The notes beneath the pieces are model-generated. The model was given only the letters and a program-made list of their open reading frames with translations. It had not been told where the DNA came from and did no database searches. A stretch of DNA of 43,497 nucleotides, taken from DASUDX01 sp036275365. Its GTDB lineage: Bacteria; Pseudomonadota; Gammaproteobacteria; Nevskiales; Nevskiaceae. Made by a program: the position numbers and the translations under genes. This document shows positions 8,371 through 17,000 of the stretch, in pieces. Location of the stretch: the NCBI GenBank assembly GCA_036275365.1, contig DASUDX010000095.1, forward strand, positions 1 to 43,497, written 5' to 3'. How positions within the stretch are numbered: the first letter of the stretch is position 1; each line of letters opens with the position of its first letter.

Positions 8371-8871
8371 TCAGCCGAGCGCGGCGAGCGCGGCGGCGTA
8401 ATCCGGCTCGCTGCCGATCTCCGGCACCAGCTCGGCGTGGATCACCCGGTTGTGCACATCCAGCACCACCACCGCGCGGGCGGTCAGGCCGGCCAGCGGA
8501 CCGGTCTCGATCAGCAGGCCGTAGTCCTTGGAGAAGTTGCGGCCCCGCATCAGCGAGAGGGTGACCACCTGGCTGAGCCCCTCGGCGCCGCAGAACCGCT
8601 TCTGGGCGAAGGGCAGATCGGCGGAGATGCACAGCACCACCGCGTCCTTGAGGCTGGCGGCGCGCTGGTTGAAGGTGCGCACGCTGGTGGCGCAGACCGC
8701 GGTGTCGATGCTCGGGAAGATGTTGAGCACCTTGCGCTTGCCGGCGAAGTCATGCAGCGAGACATCCTTGAGATCGGCGCCGACCAGGCGGAAGCCCGGC
8801 GCCTCGCTGCCGAGGGCGGGCAGTTCGCCATTGGTCTGGATCGGCGCGCCGCGAAGGGTGATGGTGGCCAC
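8371..8871 (-). CDS. tpx: Thiol peroxidase Tpx (atypical 2-Cys peroxiredoxin)
   Basis: Tpx reduces hydrogen peroxide and organic hydroperoxides using thioredoxin. Starting at GTG 8871, which has AGGGAG 7 nt upstream, the product is 166 residues, the normal length. It contains the peroxidatic cysteine in FPSIDTAVC (Cys60) and the resolving cysteine in RFCGAEGL (Cys94). The reading frame is open further upstream, but the extra sequence overlaps gcvPA and has no family match. The gene lies 28 bp after gcvPA and before gcvPB on the same strand, inside the glycine-cleavage operon, so it should come under the glycine riboswitch unless it has its own promoter. Confidence 0.95.
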   Translation of the reverse strand: MATITLRGAPIQTNGELPALGSEAPGFRLVGADLKDVSLHDFAGKRKVLNIFPSIDTAVCATSVRTFNQRAASLKDAVVLCISADLPFAQKRFCGAEGLSQVVTLSLMRGRNFSKDYGLLIETGPLAGLTARAVVVLDVHNRVIHAELVPEIGSEPDYAAALAALG

Positions 8872-8899
8872 AGCAAACTCCCTTGGAATCGAGTGAGGT

Positions 8900-10243
8900 T
8901 CAGCCGCTGAGAATCTCGCCGAGCACCTGGGCGTAGCGGGCCAGGTCCTCGTCGGTCTTGGTCTCGGTGGCGCAGACCAGCAGGGCCTCGCCGAGCTCCG
9001 GATAGTGCGGGGCCAGCGACAGCCCGCCGAGAATCCCGCGCGCCGCCAGCGCCTCCAGCACCGGCTGTACCGGTCGCGGCAGCTGCAGGGCCGCCTCGTG
9101 GAAGTAGGGACCCGCATGCACCGGGCGCACGCCCGGCAGGGCGCAGAGCCGTTCCACCAGCCGCTGGGTGTTGCGCACGCAGTGCGAGGCCACCCGCGCC
9201 AGCCCCTCGGCCCCGAGCAGGGCGAGGTGGATGGTCGCCGCGGTCACCAGCAGCCCCTGGTTGGTGCAGATGTTGGAAGTGGCCTTGCTGCGGCGGATGT
9301 GCTGCTCGCGCGCCTGCAGGGTCAGGGTGTAGCCGGGCTTGCCATCGAGATCGACGGTGCGCCCGACGATGCGGCCGGGCATCTGCCGCACATAGCTCTG
9401 CTTGGCGGTGAGAAAGCCGAAGTACGGCCCCCCGGAGGACAGCGGCGCGCCGAACGGCTGGCCGTCGCCGCAGCAGAGGTCGGCACCGCGCGCGCCCCAC
9501 TGCCCCGGCGGCTTGAGCAGGGCGAGGCTCAGCGGGTTGACCACCGCGATCACCATCGCGCCGGCCGCCTGGGCGGCATCGGTGAGGGCATCGACCTCCT
9601 CATACAGCCCGAAGTAGTTGGGCTGGGGCACCACCACCGCGGTGGCGCCGCTGGCGTCCAGATCCGCCGGGTGCAGGCGGCCTTCGCGCAGGGGCAGCTC
9701 GACGATCTCGATGTTCTGCGCCTCGATCAGCGCCCGCAGCACCTGGCGATAGACCGGGTTGAGCGAGCGCGGCACCAGCACCCGGCGCTTCGGCGCCGGA
9801 CTGGCGCGCTCGGCCATCAGCACCGCCTCGGCCAGCGCCGAGGCGCCGTCGTAGAGCGAGGCGTTGGAGACCTCCAGCCCGGTCAGCGAGCACATGTTGC
9901 TCTGATATTCGTAGAGCAGCTGCAGGGTGCCCTGGCTCGCCTCCGCCTGGTAGGGCGTGTAGGCCGAATAGAACTCGCCACGGGTGGTCAGCTCCCACAC
10001 CGCCGCCGGGATGTGGTGCTCATAGGCACCGGCCCCGATGAAGTTGAGGCCGACGGCATCCTGGGCCGCGCGCGCGCGCATCAGGCGCGACACCTCCATC
10101 TCGCTGAGCGCGTCCGGCACATGCTGCAGGCGGCCGCAGCGGAGCTCGTCGGGAATCTCGCCGAACAGGGCTTCGATGGAGGGAGCGCCGATTGCCGCGA
10201 GCATCTCGCGGACATCGGATTCGGTATGGGGAATGAAGGGCAT
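8900..10243 (-). CDS. gcvPA: Glycine dehydrogenase (decarboxylating) subunit 1
   Basis: This is the N-terminal half of the split glycine-decarboxylating P-protein, which works as a heterodimer with GcvPB. The 447-residue product from ATG 10243 begins MPFIPHTESDVREML. It shows family blocks such as YTPYQAEASQGTLQLLYEYQ, NASLYDGASALAEAV, GGPYFGFLTAK and SKATSNICTNQGL. An upstream-extended reading translates the heptad repeat into a repetitive LTPHASR peptide and is not credible. The region 5' of the ATG is C-rich and without a Shine-Dalgarno because the GCGTGAG repeats occupy it. Confidence 0.97.
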   Translation of the reverse strand: MPFIPHTESDVREMLAAIGAPSIEALFGEIPDELRCGRLQHVPDALSEMEVSRLMRARAAQDAVGLNFIGAGAYEHHIPAAVWELTTRGEFYSAYTPYQAEASQGTLQLLYEYQSNMCSLTGLEVSNASLYDGASALAEAVLMAERASPAPKRRVLVPRSLNPVYRQVLRALIEAQNIEIVELPLREGRLHPADLDASGATAVVVPQPNYFGLYEEVDALTDAAQAAGAMVIAVVNPLSLALLKPPGQWGARGADLCCGDGQPFGAPLSSGGPYFGFLTAKQSYVRQMPGRIVGRTVDLDGKPGYTLTLQAREQHIRRSKATSNICTNQGLLVTAATIHLALLGAEGLARVASHCVRNTQRLVERLCALPGVRPVHAGPYFHEAALQLPRPVQPVLEALAARGILGGLSLAPHYPELGEALLVCATETKTDEDLARYAQVLGEILSG

Positions 10244-10253
10244 GGGGCTCGGG

Positions 10254-10296
10254 GCGTGAGGCGTGAGGCGTGAGGCGTGAGGCGTGAGGCGATGAG
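10254..10296. repeat. Five tandem copies of the heptamer GCGTGAG
   Basis: Five perfect back-to-back copies of GCGTGAG (10254-10288) are followed by the variant GCGATGAG. The tract ends 10 bp from the gcvPA start codon, so on the mRNA it is a (CTCACGC)5 stretch in the translation-initiation region. A tract of this kind could change copy number by slippage. Confidence 0.92.
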
Positions 10297-10338
10297 AACC
10301 CAGGCGGGCGCCAGCACCCGCCTCGGTACAGCCGCTGA

Positions 10339-10722
10339 CTAACCCAGCGAGGCCTGGTAGCCGGCGGCGTCGAGCAGGGCCTCGACATCGGCGGCCTGGG
10401 CCGGCTTGAGCTTCCACATCCAGCCGCGGCCGTAGGGGTCCTGGTTGATCAGCTCGGGCGTGGCGGCGAGCTCGCCGTTGACCTCGACCACCTCACCGGC
10501 GACCGGGGCGTAGACATCGGAGGCGGCCTTGACCGACTCCACCACCGCACAGGCTTCGTTGGCGCCGACCTGACGACCCACCTTGGGGGTTTCGACGAAG
10601 ACCAGGTCGCCGAGCGCGTTCTGCGCGTGATCGGTAATGCCGATCAGCAGGTGGCCGTCACTCAGGCGCTTCACCCATTCATGGGACTTGGCGTACTTCA
10701 GCTCGCTGGGGATGTTGCTCAT
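10339..10722 (-). CDS. gcvH: Glycine cleavage system H protein
   Basis: GcvH is the lipoyl carrier that shuttles the aminomethyl group between P-, T- and L-proteins. The 127-residue product has normal length, the N-terminal KYAKSHEWVK, and the lipoylation site VESVKAASDVYAP with Lys65, followed by GEVVEVN. It lies between gcvT and gcvPA on the same strand, with repeat-bearing spacers of 123 bp on the gcvT side and 95 bp on the gcvPA side. The L-protein (lipoamide dehydrogenase) is not in the window and is normally encoded elsewhere. Confidence 0.97.
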   Translation of the reverse strand: MSNIPSELKYAKSHEWVKRLSDGHLLIGITDHAQNALGDLVFVETPKVGRQVGANEACAVVESVKAASDVYAPVAGEVVEVNGELAATPELINQDPYGRGWMWKLKPAQAADVEALLDAAGYQASLG

Positions 10723-10739
10723 GGGTCGCGGGGCTCCGG

Positions 10740-10818
10740 GACGGGATGGGAAGGGGGAACCGGGAAACGGGATCGGCGGGGATCGGCAGGGATCGGTCGG
10801 GATCGGGGTCGGGAAGGG
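10740..10818. repeat. GGGATCGG-type degenerate tandem repeat
   Basis: The gcvT-gcvH spacer is filled with G-rich units on the plus strand, clearest at 10768-10813 as successive GGGATCGGC, GGGATCGGC, GGGATCGGT and GGGATCGGG. This is a third heptad/octad family in the same operon, again ending shortly before a start codon (gcvH at 10722). Confidence 0.7.
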
Positions 10819-10845
10819 AGCGTGCTCAGTGGCCGGAGCCCCTCG

Positions 10846-11937
10846 TCACACCCGCACCTGGCCGGCGCGCACGAAGGGGGGCTTGACCCGGCGGGCCGGC
10901 AGCCACTGGCCGCGGATCTCGACCTCGCAGGCGCCGTCGAGCGAGCCGCTGACGCGGGCCAGGGCGATCGACTGCTTCATGGTCGGCGCGAAACCGCCGC
11001 TGGTGGTCTCACCCTGGCCGCCGCCGGCGAAGCGCACCGGCATGTGCGCGCGCAGCACGCCGCGGCCCTCGAGCACCAGGCCGATGAACTGGGCGTGGCC
11101 GGCGGCCTCGAGGCGCTCGAGCGCGGCGCGACCGATGAAGTCGCGGGCCGGATCGCGCCGATCCACGGTCCAGGCGAGGCCCGATTCGAGCGGGTGGCGC
11201 GACTCGTCCATGTCCTGGCCGTAGAGATTCATGCCGGCCTCCAGGCGCAGGGTGTCCCGCGCGCCGAGCCCGCAGGGCCGCACACCGGCGTCCAGCAGGC
11301 GCTGCCAGAGGGTGAGCAGATCGGCGTGCGGCAGCACCAGCTCGTTGCCGTCCTCGCCGGTGTAGCCGGTGCGGGCCACGAACCAGTCCGCCGACCAGGC
11401 GGCCTGGAACGGCTCCAGGGCCAGGGCCGCCGCACCCAGCGCGCCCGGCAGCAGGGCCGCCACCCGCGAGCGGGCCTGCGGGCCCTGCACCGCCAGGATG
11501 CCGAGATCGCGGCGCGGGCGCACATCCACCTCGTAGGCCGCCGCGTGGCGGCTGACCCAGGCCAGATCCTTGGCGGCGGTGCCGGCATTGACCACCAGGC
11601 GGAAGCAGCCCTCGGTGAGGTGGTAGACGATCAGATCGTCGAGGATGCCGCCGTCCTCGCGCAGCAGGCAGGAATACAGCGCCTTGCCCGGACGGGTGAG
11701 CTTGGCCACATCATTGGCCAGCAGATGGCGGAGGAAGGCCCGGGTGCGCGGGCCGTGCAGGTCGATGGCCTGCATGTGGGCGACGTCGAACATGCCGCAG
11801 CCCTGGCGGACCGCGTGATGCTCCTCGAGCTGGGACTGGTACTGGATCGGCATTTCCCAGCCGGCGAAATCGACCAGGCGGGCGCCGAGCCGCTGGTGTT
11901 CGGCATGCAGCGCGGTCTTCTGGAGGGGCTGGCTCAT
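10846..11937 (-). CDS. gcvT: Aminomethyltransferase (glycine cleavage T protein)
   Basis: GcvT releases ammonia and moves the one-carbon unit from lipoyl-GcvH to tetrahydrofolate. From ATG 11937 the product is 363 residues, the normal length. It shows LVDFAGWEMPIQY near the N-terminus, MFDVAHMQ, YTGEDGNELVLP with the folate-contact region, and GLGARDTLRLEAGMNLYGQD. The reading frame is open far upstream on the minus strand, but that part is riboswitch and antisense to tpsB. It is the first gene of the operon, 33 nt after the tandem glycine riboswitch. Confidence 0.97.
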   Translation of the reverse strand: MSQPLQKTALHAEHQRLGARLVDFAGWEMPIQYQSQLEEHHAVRQGCGMFDVAHMQAIDLHGPRTRAFLRHLLANDVAKLTRPGKALYSCLLREDGGILDDLIVYHLTEGCFRLVVNAGTAAKDLAWVSRHAAAYEVDVRPRRDLGILAVQGPQARSRVAALLPGALGAAALALEPFQAAWSADWFVARTGYTGEDGNELVLPHADLLTLWQRLLDAGVRPCGLGARDTLRLEAGMNLYGQDMDESRHPLESGLAWTVDRRDPARDFIGRAALERLEAAGHAQFIGLVLEGRGVLRAHMPVRFAGGGQGETTSGGFAPTMKQSIALARVSGSLDGACEVEIRGQWLPARRVKPPFVRAGQVRV

Positions 11938-11970
11938 GGGTCGGATGCTCGGTGGGATCTGCACCCGCCC

Positions 11971-12126
11971 CTCTGTCCTTTGACCTGAGCGTTGGTGCGC
12001 CTTCGGTGGCCTGCGTGACGCACAGGCGCTCTCCAGAGTGTTCACAGCCCGCTGCGATCCTTTCACCTGAGCGATTCCGGGCGGTTTGCGCCTTCGGTGC
12101 CGGCCGGGGCCGGTCTCTCTCGCAGC
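11971..12126 (-). promoter_or_regulatory. Tandem glycine riboswitch upstream of gcvT
   Basis: Two glycine aptamers can be read on the minus strand. Aptamer 1 spans about 12126-12051; its P1 stem pairs GCTGCGA (12126-12120) with TCGCAGC (12057-12051) and it contains the conserved CACCGAAGGCGCAA and CTCAGGTGAAAGGA. Aptamer 2 spans about 12038-11971; its P1 pairs CTCTG (12038-12034) with CAGAG (11975-11971) and it contains CACCGAAGGCGCACC and CTCAGGTCAAAGGACAGAGG. The linker is short, as in the known tandem class. Such switches normally turn on gcv genes when glycine is high. No terminator with a T tract lies between aptamer 2 and the ATG, so control is probably translational. Confidence 0.95.
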
Positions 12127-12132
12127 CCGTGC

Positions 12133-12162
12133 AGTGTACGGGGGGCGCCCCCGCCTTGGCGA
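12133..12162 (-). promoter_or_regulatory. Putative promoter for the glycine riboswitch and gcv operon
   Basis: On the minus strand TCGCCA (12162-12157), an 18-bp spacer and TACACT (12138-12133) form a 4/6 plus 4/6 match to sigma70 elements. Initiation would fall near 12126, exactly where the P1 stem of aptamer 1 begins, which strengthens an otherwise modest match. Confidence 0.5.
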
Positions 12163-12249
12163 GCACCCGACCGCATCCCGCGCACCGCCGCGGACTGTGA
12201 GGAATCCCTCGCCACCCCGCGGCAAGCCGCGCCCGGCCGCCTGCTTGCA

Positions 12250-12278
12250 TTGGAAGGCCTTGATCATTGGGCTATATT
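12250..12278 (+). promoter_or_regulatory. Sigma70-type promoter for the TPS operon
   Basis: TTGGAA (12250-12255), a 17-bp spacer and TATATT (12273-12278) lie in an AT-richer pocket of an otherwise GC-rich gap. Transcription should begin near 12285, giving a leader of about 100 nt before tpsB. It diverges from the gcv promoter. The 450-bp space between gcvT and tpsB holds only the riboswitch and these two promoters; I see no gene in it. Confidence 0.6.
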
Positions 12279-12387
12279 CGACCCGGGATAGACCGCGGGG
12301 GCGGTTCAGCCGGATACCGAACTCCCGCCATGGGACCGATATCCAGCACGGCGGCCGGCTCACCAGCACCGCGACGAGGGAGTGGGA

Positions 12388-14013
12388 ATGAACAGAACAA
12401 CGATGGCCCTGGCGGCCGGGCTGCTGCTTTCTTCGCAGACCGCCGCACAGACCGTACCGACCCCGGGCACCGTGGGCGATACCCTGCGGCCGACCCCGCA
12501 GCTGGCACCGCCGGCCGCCAGTCCGGCGCCACTGGTGACCCCGGCACCGGCGGCGCGCCCCGGCGGCAGCGGGCGCACCGTGGCGGTGGCCCAGTTCGAG
12601 TTCGATGGCAACGAGCGGTTCGATGACGCCACCCTTGCCAAGCTGCTGAGTCCCTACACCGGCCGCGCCCTGACCCTGTTCGAGGTCTATGACGCGGCGG
12701 ATGTGATCGCCAACCACTACATCCGCAACGGCTACACCCTGGCGGCGGTGAATGTGCCGCCGCAGAAGATCAGCGAAGGGGTGATCCGCTTCGAGGTGCT
12801 GGAGGGACGGATCGGCAAGGTGGCGGTGGAGGGCAAGGGCCTGTACGAGACCGCCCAGGTGCAGCGCTATCTCCAGGGCCTCGAGCCGGGATCGATCTAC
12901 CAGGGCGCGCGGCTCGAGCAGGGCCTGGCCCAGCTCAACGAGCTGCCCGGCCTGCAGGCGCGGGCGGTGCTGGCGCCGGGTGCCGCGCTGGGCGAGAGCG
13001 ATCTGCTGATCCAGGCCACCGAGCGGCCGGTGCAGGGGGCCCTGCTGGTCGACAACTTCGGCCGCGAGAACATCGGCCGGGTGCGCTACAGCGCGCTGTT
13101 CAATGTCAACAACCCGCTCAAGCACGAGGACCAGCTCACCCTGCTGCTGCTGGAGTCCGAAGAGGAGCTGCTGAAGTACCGCTACCTCGCCTACAGCCTG
13201 CCGGTCAATCTGCGCGGCAGCCGGCTCGAGCTCTCGTATGGCGATGCCGACTTCAAGGTGCAGGACTTCGCTGGCGTCGGCGGCTACAACCGCTCCGGTC
13301 GCATCGGCCTGAGCCATCCCCTGCTGCGCGAGCGCAGCCGCCGTCTCGGCCTGAGCGGCGGGGTGAGCAGCACCCGCTCCAACTCCGATCTGTTCGGCCT
13401 GACCCTGTCCGGCACCCAGCTCACCCTGCTCGACCTCACCGCCACCTACCAGCAGAGCTACGCCAACTTCGCCGCGACCCAGGTGATCTCGACGCTCTCC
13501 AGCAACTTCGACCGCAGCGACCGCGCCGAGCTCGCTGATCCGGATGTCTCGGACGACCAGCGCTTCCGGGCCGAGCTGGACATCCAGCATCTGCACCCGC
13601 TCAAGCCCAGGGGGCTGGCGGCGCTGCTGCGGGTCAACGGCGTCTACTCGCCCGACCCGCTGGCCGATACCCAGCAGTTCAGCCTCGGTGGCCCCAACAG
13701 CGTGCGCGGCTATCCGGCCTCGGAGGTGCGCGGGGATCGGGGCTACTTCGGCTCGCTGACCCTGCGCCAGCCCTTCAGCATCGGCCAGACCCTGCTGACC
13801 ACCCGGGTCTTCGCCGATGCCGGCCGGGTGTTCCGCGTCGATCTGCCCAGCGGCAGCCGCGAGGATTCCCTGAGCAGCATCGGGCTCGGCGCCGATGTGC
13901 AGTGGGATCGGCTCAACGCCAAGCTCGACTGGTCCTTCCCGCAGGACCAGCACCCGGCCAGCGATGGCCGCAATGACAGCCGCCTCTACGGCTCGCTGAC
14001 CGTGTCGTTCTGA
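12388..14013 (+). CDS. Two-partner secretion outer-membrane transporter (TpsB; ShlB/FhaC/HecB family)
   Basis: TpsB proteins are Omp85-superfamily barrels that export their TpsA partner across the outer membrane. From ATG 12388 (GAGGGAG 5 nt upstream) the 541-residue product has a signal peptide ending near QTAAQ and a Pro/Ala-rich linker (about 22-67). Two POTRA domains follow (about 70-148 and 149-222; GYTLAAVNVPPQKISEG is in the first). The 16-strand barrel has the conserved loop motif VRGYPASEVRGDRGYFGSL and ends in a C-terminal phenylalanine (TVSF). A GTG at 12382 in frame is a poorer start. It precedes the TpsA gene by 10 bp, so the pair is almost certainly cognate. Confidence 0.95.
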   Translation: MNRTTMALAAGLLLSSQTAAQTVPTPGTVGDTLRPTPQLAPPAASPAPLVTPAPAARPGGSGRTVAVAQFEFDGNERFDDATLAKLLSPYTGRALTLFEVYDAADVIANHYIRNGYTLAAVNVPPQKISEGVIRFEVLEGRIGKVAVEGKGLYETAQVQRYLQGLEPGSIYQGARLEQGLAQLNELPGLQARAVLAPGAALGESDLLIQATERPVQGALLVDNFGRENIGRVRYSALFNVNNPLKHEDQLTLLLLESEEELLKYRYLAYSLPVNLRGSRLELSYGDADFKVQDFAGVGGYNRSGRIGLSHPLLRERSRRLGLSGGVSSTRSNSDLFGLTLSGTQLTLLDLTATYQQSYANFAATQVISTLSSNFDRSDRAELADPDVSDDQRFRAELDIQHLHPLKPRGLAALLRVNGVYSPDPLADTQQFSLGGPNSVRGYPASEVRGDRGYFGSLTLRQPFSIGQTLLTTRVFADAGRVFRVDLPSGSREDSLSSIGLGADVQWDRLNAKLDWSFPQDQHPASDGRNDSRLYGSLTVSF

Positions 14014-14023
14014 GGAGCTCGCC

Positions 14024-17000
14024 ATGACCCGAGTGCCCGCCATCCGCCGTGCGCCCCGCCTGCGTCTGACCCCCTTCGCCGGCGCCCTGCTCTCGCTGAC
14101 CCTGCCGGGTCTGGCGCTGGCCACCCCCAGCGGCGGACAGGTGGTGGCCGGGGATATCCAGATCGGCCAGACCGGCGCCGGCACCGTCATTACCCAGGGC
14201 AGCCAGAACGGCATCATCAACTGGCAGGACTTCTCGATCGGTATCGACGAGTACGTCCAGTTCATCCAGTCCTCGTCCAGCGCCATCACCCTGAACCGGG
14301 TGGTGGGCGGCACGCCCTCGGCCATCCTCGGCGATCTCAGCGCCAACGGCCGGGTGTTCCTGATCAACCCCTCCGGCATCCTCTTCGGCGCCGGCAGCGA
14401 GATCGATGTCGGCAGCCTGGTGGCCACCACCCAGGACCTCCGCGACGAGGATTTCCTCGCCGGCCGCCATGTGTTCGCCGGCGACAGCAGTGCCGCCATC
14501 ACCCAGCTCGGCCGCATCCAGGCCGCCGACGGCGGAGCGGTCGTGCTGGTGGCCGATCGGGTCGACAACCAGGGCCTGATCCAGGCCCGGCTCGGCCAGG
14601 TGGTGCTGGGCAGCAATGCCGGCTTCACCCTGGATTTCGCCGGTGATGGCCAGCTGCACTACCAGGTGGACGCGGCGGCGCTCTCGGCGCTGGCCGGCGT
14701 CAGCAACAGCGGCCTGCTGACCGCCGATGGCGGCCGGGTGGTGATGGACGCCCAGGTGGCGCGTGGCCTGCTGCGCACGGTGGTGAACCAGGCCGGGGTG
14801 ATCCGTGCCGAGGGCATCGACGAGCGCGCCGGCGAGGTCTGGCTGACCGCCGGCGGCGGTGGTGATCTGCTGCTGGCCAGCGGCTCGCGGATCGAGGCCG
14901 GCGGCGCCGAGGGCGGTGAGGTGCGGGCGATCGCCGAGGGGCTGCTGCACTACCAGCGCGGCGCGGCAATCGATGTGGCACGGCATAGCAGCACGGGCGC
15001 TGGCGGCTTCGTCGAACTCTCCGGTCACCGGGCGGTGCGCATCGAGGACACCGTCGACCTCGGCGGGCAGGGACGCCTGCTGATCGATCCCAGCGACCTC
15101 ACCATCGGCGAGGGTGGCAGCATCAGCGAGGCGGTGCTCGAGCAGCAGCTGCAGCAGGGCGAGAACGGCAGCGTGGTGCAGCTGGTGGCCAGCAACAGCA
15201 TCACCCTGCTCGATCTTCAGGACAACCGGCTGGAGGGCTTCAACGCCGATACCAGCCGCGGTGCCGGACTGTTCCTCGGCATCGGCAGCGTCGACGAGGG
15301 TGGTGCCTTCACCGCCGGCAACAGCGGCGATATCCAGTTCACCGATTTCAACGACAGCATCCGCGTCGAGGGTCTGCTGACCCTGCAGGCGGGCACCGAG
15401 GCCGGCTTCGTCGATGTCGGCAACCTGCAGGGCGGTTCGGTGATTCTGCGCGGGGTCAGCGGCGTCGAGACCGGCAGCTTGAACGCCGGTGCCGGCGGGC
15501 GGATCGATGTGGAAAGCGTCGGCAATCTGTTGCTCGGCTCGATCGGCCAGATCGAGGACAACGCCGATGTCCGCCTGCACACCACCAACGGCCAGATTCT
15601 GGTCGACGGCAACCTGCTGGCGGATGACCTGTCGGTGTTTGCCGGCAATGCCGATGGCAGCGGCGACGACGGCAGCGTGGTGGTCGCCGGGGATGTGCGC
15701 ACCGCCGCCGGGGCCCGCATCGAGGCCGATGGCTCGATCCAGATCGGCAGCCTCAGCGTCGGCGACGGCACCCGGGTTCTCGACGAGGTGCGGCTACAGG
15801 CCCTGGGCGGCGGTCTGGAGATCCTCGGCGCGCTGGCCGTGCGCGGGCTGGGGACGGTGGATGCGCTGCTGTCCGCTGCCGACGGCCTCACCGTCAGCGG
15901 TGACACCACGGTTGAAGCCCTGGCGCGGGACTTCGATGTCACCGGTGCCGGGGGCGACCGGGCCATCGGCCGCGGCGGACTGGCCAGCCTGATTCTCGAC
16001 GGCGGCACCGGTACGGTCAGCACCGGCGACCTTCAGGTGACCGGGCCGCAGGCGACCCTCGGCCTGTTCGGCGCGCGTCTGCAGGTCGGCGATGGCGATC
16101 TCGCCGATGGCGCGGTGCGCGTGACCGCCAGCGGCCAGAGCTACCAGCGTCTGCGCGGCACCAGCAGCGTGGTCGAGTCGAGCTATGGAGCGGCCGGGGC
16201 GGTGTTTGAGGCCAGCGAGGCCTCGCTGGCCAGTCCGGCGATCCGCATTCTCGGCGCGGTGGAGGTCAGCGGCCCTTCGGCGGCGGTTGGACTGCTCAGC
16301 CCGGGCATCATCGAGGTGGCGGGCCCGCTCAGCGTCAGCGGCACCGGCTACACCATCGATGGGGACTGGAACCTGCTGCCGATCGCGCACCGGCCCGGCT
16401 TCGAAACCGTGCTCCCGGCTGCCTTCGACCCGCTCCTGGATCAGGGCCGCGGGCGCTGGGGCAGTGCCCGCCTGGTGGTGGCCGGGCGCTCGGAAGAGGG
16501 CACGGCCCTGGAGGTCCCGGTGAGCGGCCAGGCCGGCGGCCTGAGCCTGGGCGCGGTCAGCCTCACCGGGATCGGGCGGGTCGATGCCCAGATCGCCGCC
16601 GGTTCGGTGAGCCTCGCCAGCCTGTCCCTCGATGCCCGCAGCCGCGGCGCCGGCGAGTTGCTCGGCAGCGTGGCCATCACCGAAACCACCGGTGGCGGCG
16701 CGATCTACCGTCGCGACCTGACCATCGACGATGGCAGCGGGGCTGCGGCCCGTCTGGGCGTCGCCGCGGCACGGATTGAACTGGGCACCACCGGCGCCCT
16801 CAGCATCGGCAGCGTCGAGGCCGAGGGCGGCTCGGCCAGCCTGCAGGTGCGCGGGGGCAGCCAGATCAACCTGGGTGCGGTCCGCCTGGATGGCGGCAGC
16901 GGCAGCGAGGCCGCCCGCTACCGCGAGCAGAACCGCTACACCTTGACCCAGGGCAGCGGACCGGCCCGGGCCGACAGCCAGACCACCGTCATTGGCGGCG

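Noticed and set aside
10254..10296. Possible CRISPR array
   Set aside because: The repeats are 7 bp and directly adjacent, without spacers.
10846..14628. A 1260-codon open frame on the minus strand covering gcvT and the antisense of tpsB and part of tpsA
   Set aside because: Only the last 363 codons match a family (GcvT). The rest is antisense to well-supported tpsB/tpsA and runs through the riboswitch; long false frames are expected at this GC content.
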